From an uncultured Pelagibacteraceae bacterium (GTDB lineage: Bacteria; Pseudomonadota; Alphaproteobacteria; Pelagibacterales; Pelagibacteraceae), in the NCBI GenBank assembly GCA_902591415.1, contig CACJAU010000001.1:83558-147557 (forward strand): 64,000 bases of DNA. The letters are read 5' to 3'. Below are positions 57,395 through 64,000 of the stretch, piece after piece; positions within the stretch are counted from its first letter, which is position 1; each line of letters starts with the position of its first letter. Position numbers and translations under genes: made by a program. The notes under the pieces are model-generated. The model was not told the DNA's origin. It saw only the letters and a list, made by a program, of their open reading frames with translations, and did no database searches.

Positions 57395-58163
57395 AGAACT
57401 TAAATCCATTTGTGAAAAATTGTTAGTCACTTTCGAGATTGCAGGAAAGGAAGCGATAGATCTTTATGATAAAGGACTAAAAATTAAGATAAAAGAAGAC
57501 AATTCCCCAGTTAGTAACGGAGATCTTAGAGTTAACGAGTTAATTACTAATAAAATTAAAGAACTTACTCCCAACATTCCTATTGTCTCTGAAGAAACAG
57601 TAAATTTAAATATTAAAAATAAAGCTAAAATATTTTGGTTAATAGATCCTATCGATGGGACTAAAGAATATATAGCTGGCAAAGATGAGTATACTTTGAA
57701 CGCCGCGTTAGTAATAAACAAAGTCCCAATACTTGGTTTGGTTGGAGTACCAAAAAAGAAGCGGCTTTTTTACACCTATAGTCCCGGAGAAAGTTATTTA
57801 ATTGAAAAGGGAGAAACAAAGAAAATAAATTGTGCTAAGCAACAACCTAAAGGCAAAATAGTTGCATTAACTAGCGTTATTAAGCCTCCAGATATTATTT
57901 TAAATAAATTGAAAGAATTCAAAGTAAGTTCAATAGTTAAAATGGCTAGCTCTTATAAATTTTGTGTTATTGCATCAGGAGAGTATGATATTTATGCTGC
58001 TCGGGAAAGAGCTAATGAGTGGGATTATGCAGCGGGTCATGCAGTTGCTCAAAATGCAGGAGCGATAATAAAAACATTAGATGAAAAGCCTTTTTTATAC
58101 GGTAAAGAAGATTATAAAAATCCTAGTCTTTTAATAAAACGATCAGAAAATTTAAATGATTAA
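57384..58163 (+). CDS. cysQ: 3'(2'),5'-bisphosphate nucleotidase
   Basis: VSEE, WLIDPIDGTKEYIAGKDEYTLNAALV, EWDYAAGHAVAQNAGA. Confidence 0.92.
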   Translation: MKIEELKSICEKLLVTFEIAGKEAIDLYDKGLKIKIKEDNSPVSNGDLRVNELITNKIKELTPNIPIVSEETVNLNIKNKAKIFWLIDPIDGTKEYIAGKDEYTLNAALVINKVPILGLVGVPKKKRLFYTYSPGESYLIEKGETKKINCAKQQPKGKIVALTSVIKPPDIILNKLKEFKVSSIVKMASSYKFCVIASGEYDIYAARERANEWDYAAGHAVAQNAGAIIKTLDEKPFLYGKEDYKNPSLLIKRSENLND

Positions 58164-58299
58164 AACAATATTAATAATAGTTCTATCTGTAACATTTTTT
58201 GGAGTCCTTTTTTTTATTTTGGTTCGAAACGCCCTTAAAAGAAAAATTGATATTTTAGTAGAAGAGGAAAAGAAAAGAAAATCAAATAATCTTGATTAA
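58156..58299 (+). CDS. Small single-TM hypothetical protein
   Basis: MIKTILIIVLSVTFFGVLFFILVRNALKRKIDILVEEEKKRKSNNLD*; 47 aa, overlaps the cysQ stop. Confidence 0.55.
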   Translation: MIKTILIIVLSVTFFGVLFFILVRNALKRKIDILVEEEKKRKSNNLD

Positions 58300-58842
58300 T
58301 TTATTAAATTCCTCTTTCTCTAAATCTAGAACTTTTTTTGATAATTCAAAACTAAAACCACCTCTTGCCAAAATACCCATATCTTTTTTATAAAATAAAT
58401 CTCGATTACTTTCTGGCCTTATTGGACCAATTCTTCTTCTTTTACAAAGCTTTAAAGCCGATACAAAATCTGGTTCAATTTCGTCTTCCTTAATTTTTTC
58501 AATACTTTGTTTAATATATTTACTATCTATACCTTTATTTCTTAACGATTGATTAATTTTATTTAAAGAATATCCTCTTCTTAAAAACATTCTAGCTTTT
58601 GAGTCTGAGTACATTTCATCGTTTAAAATTTTATTTTTTTCTAAATGTAAAATTATTTTATCTATTATGTCGGATACCTCTTTTTTATTTTTTGTTCCTT
58701 TTATTTTCGTTAAATATTTTTTAAGTAAATAAACTTTAAGCTGTTGTTTTGACGGACTATATTTTTCTAAATAAGAATAAGCTAAATCTTTAAGATTAGT
58801 TGCAAGATCATCAAAATCGCTTTTATTAGCTGTGGGATTCAT
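58282..58842 (-). CDS. recX: RecX-family regulatory protein
   Basis: DDLATNLKDLAYSYLEKYSPSKQQLKVYLLKK, ARMFLRRGYSLNKINQSLRNKGID. Confidence 0.85.
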   Translation of the reverse strand: MNPTANKSDFDDLATNLKDLAYSYLEKYSPSKQQLKVYLLKKYLTKIKGTKNKKEVSDIIDKIILHLEKNKILNDEMYSDSKARMFLRRGYSLNKINQSLRNKGIDSKYIKQSIEKIKEDEIEPDFVSALKLCKRRRIGPIRPESNRDLFYKKDMGILARGGFSFELSKKVLDLEKEEFNKLIKII

Positions 58843-58868
58843 TAATTTAATATACTATATTATTTTCA

Positions 58869-59339
58869 ATGATAAATAATTTAATGTCTTTATTAACTAA
58901 CGAAAATATTTATTTAATTGCTAACTGGGGAGTGATCCCTTTTTGGCTTTTACTAATTTTCTTTCCCTACCACCAAATTACAAATTTTTTTGCTCAATCA
59001 GTAATCGCACCACTACTTTTAGGAGTATGTTATGCATATTTAACTTATATTATTTTTTTAGAAGGTAATATCTTTGAGGCATTTGAATTATATAGTGGCT
59101 TGGATGGTCTATATTCTATGTTTGCTAATGAACTATTATTATTAATTTTTTGGTTACATTTTTTAGCGATTAGTTTATTTGCTGGTTCTTGGATTGTTAG
59201 AGATAGTAGAAAATATTTAATACCTAAAGTTATTACTATTCCATCTTTAATTTTAACTTATTTTACTGGTCCAATTGGAATAATAATTTATTGGTTTATT
59301 AGAATTTTCTTTACAAAAAAAATTAGTTTTAATGATTAA
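58869..59339 (+). CDS. ABA4-like (DUF4281) membrane protein
   Basis: ANWGVIPFWLLLIFFP, WLHFLAISLFAGSWIVRDSRKY, PSLILTYFTGPIGIIIYW. Confidence 0.82.
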   Translation: MINNLMSLLTNENIYLIANWGVIPFWLLLIFFPYHQITNFFAQSVIAPLLLGVCYAYLTYIIFLEGNIFEAFELYSGLDGLYSMFANELLLLIFWLHFLAISLFAGSWIVRDSRKYLIPKVITIPSLILTYFTGPIGIIIYWFIRIFFTKKISFND

Positions 59340-59919
59340 ATCCTTTGATTTTTACTTCGATTTTGTAAGTCCATACTCATTTCTTGCACATAAAGAATTG
59401 AGAAAAATTGAAAACAAAGAAAGTATCAAAATAAAATATATGCCAGTTCTTCTTGGAGGTTTACACAACTTACATGGAATAAAAGCTCCTGCGTTTATTC
59501 CTGCAAAAGCTAAGCATATGATCAGGGATTGCAAACTTATTGCAGAAAAGAATAATGTAAAATTTAAGTTCAATTCATACTTTCCTATTCGTAGTCTTAA
59601 TTTAATGCGAGGTGTTTTAGTAGCTGAAGAGGACAATATAAAAAGTTATTACATTGATAATATTTTTAATAAGATTTGGCAGGATGGACTAAATATGAAT
59701 GATGAAATAATTATTCAAAAAGTATTAAAAAATTTAAATGTAAATCCGAAAACATTTACTTTAAGATTAACATCATCACAAATAAAAGACTCCTTAAGAA
59801 AAAAAACAAGTGATGCTTACCAAAAGGGCATTTTTGGTGCACCAACTTTTGTCGCAAACAATAAAATTTTTTGGGGCCAAGATAGATTAGAATTTGCTTT
59901 AAAAGAGGCAAACAAATAA
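59332..59919 (+). CDS. DsbA-family / 2-hydroxychromene-2-carboxylate isomerase-like protein
   Basis: FDFYFDFVSPYSFLAHKEL, KGIFGAPTFVANNKIFWGQDRLEF. Confidence 0.9.
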   Translation: MIKSFDFYFDFVSPYSFLAHKELRKIENKESIKIKYMPVLLGGLHNLHGIKAPAFIPAKAKHMIRDCKLIAEKNNVKFKFNSYFPIRSLNLMRGVLVAEEDNIKSYYIDNIFNKIWQDGLNMNDEIIIQKVLKNLNVNPKTFTLRLTSSQIKDSLRKKTSDAYQKGIFGAPTFVANNKIFWGQDRLEFALKEANK

Positions 59920-59920
59920 G

Positions 59921-60319
59921 TCATTTTTTTTCTTTTTTAACAACTTTTAATCCACTTTGTTTAAGTGCATCAAATCCACCATCTACATGAGCCACATTTT
60001 TAAAACCCATGTCAACAAGTGTTTTTGTTGCTAAGGCTGAACGCCATCCAAGAGCACAGTATAATACTAATTTTTTCATTTCTTTAATTTTGTTTGCTTG
60101 ATAGTAAGTGCTTTGAGGATCAAGCCAAAACTCTAACATGCCTCTTGGTATATGCTTAGAATTTTCTATTGTGCCCTCCTTCCAAATTTCTCTTATATCC
60201 CTTACATCAATCAATGTTATTTCATTATTATCTACTAATTTTTTTACTTCCTTAGAATTTAAGGTTTCAATACTTTTTTGAGCCTCTTCTACAAGTGTCT
60301 GAGATGATTTGATGTTCAT
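59921..60319 (-). CDS. Rhodanese-domain protein
   Basis: ITLIDVRDIREIWKEGTIENSKHIPRGMLEFW, LVLYCALGWRSALATKTL. Confidence 0.92.
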   Translation of the reverse strand: MNIKSSQTLVEEAQKSIETLNSKEVKKLVDNNEITLIDVRDIREIWKEGTIENSKHIPRGMLEFWLDPQSTYYQANKIKEMKKLVLYCALGWRSALATKTLVDMGFKNVAHVDGGFDALKQSGLKVVKKEKK

Positions 60320-60357
60320 AGAACTACAATATAAACTAATATATAAATTAAGCCAAA

Positions 60358-61371
60358 ATGAAAAAAATTAAAAATACACATAAAACTAATTTTTTCAAAA
60401 AAATTTTTATTAAAATATGTAGATTATTCGGTTTTGAAATTATTGATCAATCAAATTTTAAATCGCCTACTCTTAATAAAAGTTTAAATGAAACTTTGAG
60501 TATTCAAGGAAAAAAATCTATAACCATTCCCTTAGGTCAAATTGATATAAAATATAAGATAAAATCGATAAAAATTATCCTAAGAACTTGTACTTCAGAA
60601 TTAATAATGGATCAAAATAAAAAAAGAATTTTTGATAGAGAAAAAAGAGAATATACTTTTAGAACACTAAGATCATTAATAAAATCCATTAAAATCGCTG
60701 AAACAAATTTGCAAAATATAAATTTTGATTTGGTTGTCACTGACACAAACTCTTTGAAAGAAGATGTCGATAAAATTAAAGAGATACTTAATCAATCTGA
60801 AATTAAAAATAATTTTATTTCTATAAATATTGATAAGTTTAAGGATAAAATTAAGCCTGGATATTCAAAAGCTAAGTTTTCAAATATGGCAAATTTTTAC
60901 ACTTCTCTACAAATTGTTAAAGATTGTGATGTTGATATTATTTATTTCGTTGAAGATGATTATTTACATTCAGAAAACTGTATTACTGAGATGATATATG
61001 CCTATGAAAAGTTTAATACTATTTTTTCTAAAGACTTGATTTTGCTTCCATCAGATTATCCATATTTGTACTCCAAAGATGAGAATACTAAGCTTTACTT
61101 AGGAGAAAAAAATCATTGGCGTCTAGTTACAGAAAGTTTAGTTACCTTTATGACTAGCAAAAAATTAATCGAAAATAATTATAATAATTTAGAAAAAATG
61201 GGAATTGAATGGGTTGATCCATGGGAGGAGCCTTTGCACAAAATTTATAAATCCAACCCTTGCTTATCTCCAGTTCCTTCTCTTGCTGTTCATTGTGCAA
61301 ATATAAATTCAATTTTTGGGGTTCCACCTTTTATCAATGCTAAGTCTCTTTGGGAGAATAATGAAAGTTAG
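60358..61371 (+). CDS. GT-A-like glycosyltransferase/hypothetical protein
   Basis: IIYFVEDDYLHSENCITEMIYAYEKF acidic motif resembling GT-A DxD proteins. Confidence 0.6.
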   Translation: MKKIKNTHKTNFFKKIFIKICRLFGFEIIDQSNFKSPTLNKSLNETLSIQGKKSITIPLGQIDIKYKIKSIKIILRTCTSELIMDQNKKRIFDREKREYTFRTLRSLIKSIKIAETNLQNINFDLVVTDTNSLKEDVDKIKEILNQSEIKNNFISINIDKFKDKIKPGYSKAKFSNMANFYTSLQIVKDCDVDIIYFVEDDYLHSENCITEMIYAYEKFNTIFSKDLILLPSDYPYLYSKDENTKLYLGEKNHWRLVTESLVTFMTSKKLIENNYNNLEKMGIEWVDPWEEPLHKIYKSNPCLSPVPSLAVHCANINSIFGVPPFINAKSLWENNES

Positions 61372-61822
61372 AGAAAATAAAACAGCGCCAACATTTAAAC
61401 TTTCTGGAACAAAAAAAACTAATTTTGATCTAAAGAAAATTAAAGGAAAATTACTAATATATTTTTATCCTAAAGATGATACTCCGGGTTGTACTTTGGA
61501 AACAAAAGATTTTTCAAAATTATATAGAAAGTTTAAAAAAATTAAATGTGAGATAATTGGAATTTCAAAAGATTCTATCGAAAGTCACGAAAAATTTAAG
61601 AAAAAATATAAAGTTCCTTTTGAACTTCTCTCAGATCCTGAGGTAAAAACACAAAAAAAATATGGTGTTTGGGGAATGAAGACTTTTATGGGAAAAAAGT
61701 TTCTTGGCACGATTAGATCAACCGTATTTATAAATAAAGGAAAAATTAAAAAGGTTTGGTCGAATGTAAGAGTTAAAGATCACGCTAAAGAGGTGTTTGA
61801 TTTTATAAATTCACAAAAATAA
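61361..61822 (+). CDS. bcp: Thioredoxin-dependent peroxiredoxin
   Basis: FYPKDDTPGCTLETKDFSKLYRKF; ATG at 61361 (MKVRENKTAPTF) preferred over 61316. Confidence 0.93.
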   Translation: MKVRENKTAPTFKLSGTKKTNFDLKKIKGKLLIYFYPKDDTPGCTLETKDFSKLYRKFKKIKCEIIGISKDSIESHEKFKKKYKVPFELLSDPEVKTQKKYGVWGMKTFMGKKFLGTIRSTVFINKGKIKKVWSNVRVKDHAKEVFDFINSQK

Positions 61823-61844
61823 AGGCCCGAATAACCGGGCCTTT
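61821..61844. terminator. Bidirectional intrinsic terminator
   Basis: AAAGGCCCG-aataa-CCGGGCCTTT hairpin between convergent bcp and amtB. Confidence 0.88.
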
Positions 61845-61862
61845 ATTTTAAGTAAATACAAA

Positions 61863-63152
61863 TTAGTCTCTGATTGAGTAAGCTGATACTCCTACTTCGG
61901 CTTTGTCTGTTCCTAACTTTTCAGCTGCTTTACTAATTCTTAATCCAATTGTTGATTTAAGGACTGTAAATGTTACCCAAGACAAAACAAAACTAAAGAT
62001 ACATACTGAGGCAGTTCCAATAAATTGAGTGCCAAAAGATGTATCTGGATTTGTTAATGGGACTACTAATGTTCCAAAAATTCCAGCAAACATATGTACT
62101 GGGATTGCACCAACAACATCATCTAAGCCATAGCTTTCTAAAATTTTGGTTCCAAAATACATTATGACTGCTCCAATAGATCCAATGATCATTGCTGTGA
62201 TTGGTCCAGGTGTTAAAGGTTCTGCAGTAATAGCTACAAGACCTGCTAAAGCTCCGTTTAACATCATAACAATATCAGTTTTACCACCAATTAATCTTGT
62301 CAATACTGCGCCTGTAAAAGTACCTGCTGCGCCAGCTAAATGAGTGTTTACTGCAATTTTAGAAATTGCGTTAACATCATCAAAAGTACCCATTGCTAGT
62401 TGACTAAATCCATTAAAACCAAACCAACCAAACCAAAGTAAAAATGTTCCAAGAGTCACTAATGGAATACTCGAAGCTGCAAATGGTTGCATAGACTTCT
62501 TTTCTCCTCTTCTTCCAAATCTTCCTTCTCGAGCACCTAAAACTATTACTCCAGCAAGTGCTGCTGCTCCGCCACATCCATGAACTAATGTTGATCCAGC
62601 AAAATCTGAGAATCCGCCGCTAGCTAACCAGCCGCCTCCCCATTGCCAACCCATAGATATTGGATAAATAATTCCAGCCATAATCGCAGCAAAAATAAAG
62701 AACGGCCAGATTTTAATTCTTTCAGCTACTGCTCCTGACACAATAGAAGCTGTTGCACAAACGAACATGGTTTGAAAGAACCAGTCAGAATATCCTGAGT
62801 AACCTGTTCCAGCATCAGAACTGTCAGTCCAAATTGAAAAAGATCCAAGGTAACCTCCTTCTGGGACTCCATAAGCCAAATTATAACCTATTAAGAAAAA
62901 TACGAGTGAGCATATAGCAAATTTACCTATATTTTTCGCGGCAATTGTCGACACACTCTTAGTTGTCACTAATCCACTTTCAAGCATACAAAAACCTGCA
63001 GCCATGAAAGCAACTAGAACTCCACCAAGGTAAAACCCTAATGAGTTAAAAATATATTGTCCTTCTTGAGACATTGTAGTTTCTGCGAAGCTTTGTGAGC
63101 TTATTAGTAAAGCAGAAATACAACCTATAAAAATGAATGTTAATTTTTTCAT
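61863..63152 (-). CDS. amtB: Ammonium transporter
   Basis: MEAGFCMLESGLV-like AAGFCMLESGLVTTKSVSTIAAKNIGKF, DFAGSTLVHGCGGAAALAG. ATG at 63152 with upstream GGGGG preferred over 63185. Confidence 0.93.
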   Translation of the reverse strand: MKKLTFIFIGCISALLISSQSFAETTMSQEGQYIFNSLGFYLGGVLVAFMAAGFCMLESGLVTTKSVSTIAAKNIGKFAICSLVFFLIGYNLAYGVPEGGYLGSFSIWTDSSDAGTGYSGYSDWFFQTMFVCATASIVSGAVAERIKIWPFFIFAAIMAGIIYPISMGWQWGGGWLASGGFSDFAGSTLVHGCGGAAALAGVIVLGAREGRFGRRGEKKSMQPFAASSIPLVTLGTFLLWFGWFGFNGFSQLAMGTFDDVNAISKIAVNTHLAGAAGTFTGAVLTRLIGGKTDIVMMLNGALAGLVAITAEPLTPGPITAMIIGSIGAVIMYFGTKILESYGLDDVVGAIPVHMFAGIFGTLVVPLTNPDTSFGTQFIGTASVCIFSFVLSWVTFTVLKSTIGLRISKAAEKLGTDKAEVGVSAYSIRD

Positions 63153-63238
63153 GTTTCCCCCTTTTTTTTTTGATCTTGATATCAAATTTCAAAGTTTAGA
63201 AGCATGATTTAAATGCATAAGAGACTTGTAAATAAAAT

Positions 63239-63270
63239 AAGGCCTGGACGGGGGATCCGAACCAGGCCTT
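63239..63270 (-). terminator. Intrinsic terminator downstream of the second amt gene
   Basis: AAGGCCTGG...CCAGGCCTT, T-rich on the minus-strand 3' side. Confidence 0.75.
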
Positions 63271-63305
63271 ATAATTTTTCCCAACTAACGAGGGAGGGAA
63301 TTTTT

Positions 63306-64000
63306 TTAGTCTCTTATACCGTAAGCTATTACACCGACTTCTGCTTTGTCAGTTCCTAGTCTTTCAGCTTCTTTGCTTATTCTTAATCCAATTGTATTTT
63401 TAATAATTTGGAAGACAATAAACGAGACTATGAATACGAATACCACAACTGAGATAGTTCCTAGGAATTGTGCTCCGAAAGAAACATCACCGTTTGTTAA
63501 TGGCACTGCCAATGTACCCCATACTCCAGCTACTAAGTGTGCTGGAATGGCACCAACTACGTCATCAATTTTCATTTTAAACAATAGTTTTGTTGAGAAG
63601 TACATTAATACTCCAGCTATCGCTCCAATAAAGATTGCAGCTAACGGACTTGGTGTTAATGGTTCTGCCGTAATACCTACTAATCCGGCTATTGCGCCGT
63701 TAAGCATCATTACTACATCAGTTTTACCACCAATTACTCTTGATACAGTCGCAGCAGCTAATACTCCACCACCTGCAGCTAAGTTCGTATTGATATAAAT
63801 TGTTGCTACTGAAGACACGTCTTCTAGTGTACCAGCGGCTAATTGCGATCCACCGTTAAATCCAAACCAACCTAACCAAAGGATAAATACTCCTAAAGTT
63901 GCTAATGGAATTGATGATGCCGCGAAAGGCGCCATAGGCTTAGCTTCTCCTCTACCTGAAAATCTGCCTGATCTAGCGCCAAGAACAATGGCACCAGCTA
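63306..64000 (-). CDS. Second ammonium transporter, truncated by the window edge
   Basis: Same C-terminal layout as 61863-63152; the open frame continues past 63935 to 64000 (AGAIVLGARSGRFSGRGEAKPMAPF). Confidence 0.92.
   Translation of the reverse strand, partial: AGAIVLGARSGRFSGRGEAKPMAPFAASSIPLATLGVFILWLGWFGFNGGSQLAAGTLEDVSSVATIYINTNLAAGGGVLAAATVSRVIGGKTDVVMMLNGAIAGLVGITAEPLTPSPLAAIFIGAIAGVLMYFSTKLLFKMKIDDVVGAIPAHLVAGVWGTLAVPLTNGDVSFGAQFLGTISVVVFVFIVSFIVFQIIKNTIGLRISKEAERLGTDKAEVGVIAYGIRD

Noticed and set aside
1-64000. Prophage, transposon or CRISPR
   Set aside because: No integrase, transposase, capsid, Cas proteins or regularly spaced repeats were seen in the ORFs or intergenic DNA.

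Overview
AT-rich, densely packed bacterial chromosome segment. Gene content and style suggest a SAR11/Pelagibacterales-type alphaproteobacterium (inference; no 16S in the window). I see no CRISPR array, transposase, integrase or phage module. Main blocks: (1) 1-4031: an AdoMet decarboxylase/spermidine synthase fusion followed by mtnP, mtnA, a FucA-like class II aldolase and divergent apt, which looks like a complete MTA-disposal ('DHAP shunt'-like) unit. (2) 4028-15113: a surface-polysaccharide block around a tRNA-Met(CAT), with rmlA/B/C/D-like genes, an NDP-hexose 2,3-dehydratase, a Gfo/Idh 3-ketoreductase candidate, SDRs, a Lys->His DegT-family sugar 3-dehydratase and two DUF4422 proteins; the set would suit a 2,6-dideoxy or 2,3,6-trideoxy sugar. 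(3) 15373-51717: an organosulfonate block with tauABC-like transporter, tpa, ald, an FAD/GcvT demethylating dehydrogenase, pta, xsc, suyAB, an Ldh2/ComC-type dehydrogenase, an hpsN-like gene, a TRAP transporter, a GMC dehydrogenase, a TauE/SafE exporter and an aprBA-aprM sulfite-oxidation operon with a tiny nucleotidyltransferase. A carbamoyltransferase/DUF5989/SxtJ-like triad (sxtI/K/J-like) sits inside it. (4) 51723-64000: a CADD-like diiron protein, MFS, a trans-sulfuration lyase, a 27-aa super-basic ORF, an unassigned structured RNA on the minus strand, mnmA, cysQ, recX, an ABA4-like protein, bcp and two tandem ammonium transporters. Several ORFs of 60 aa or less, missing from the supplied track, were found by reading. 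All family names come from motif recognition by eye; no database search was run.
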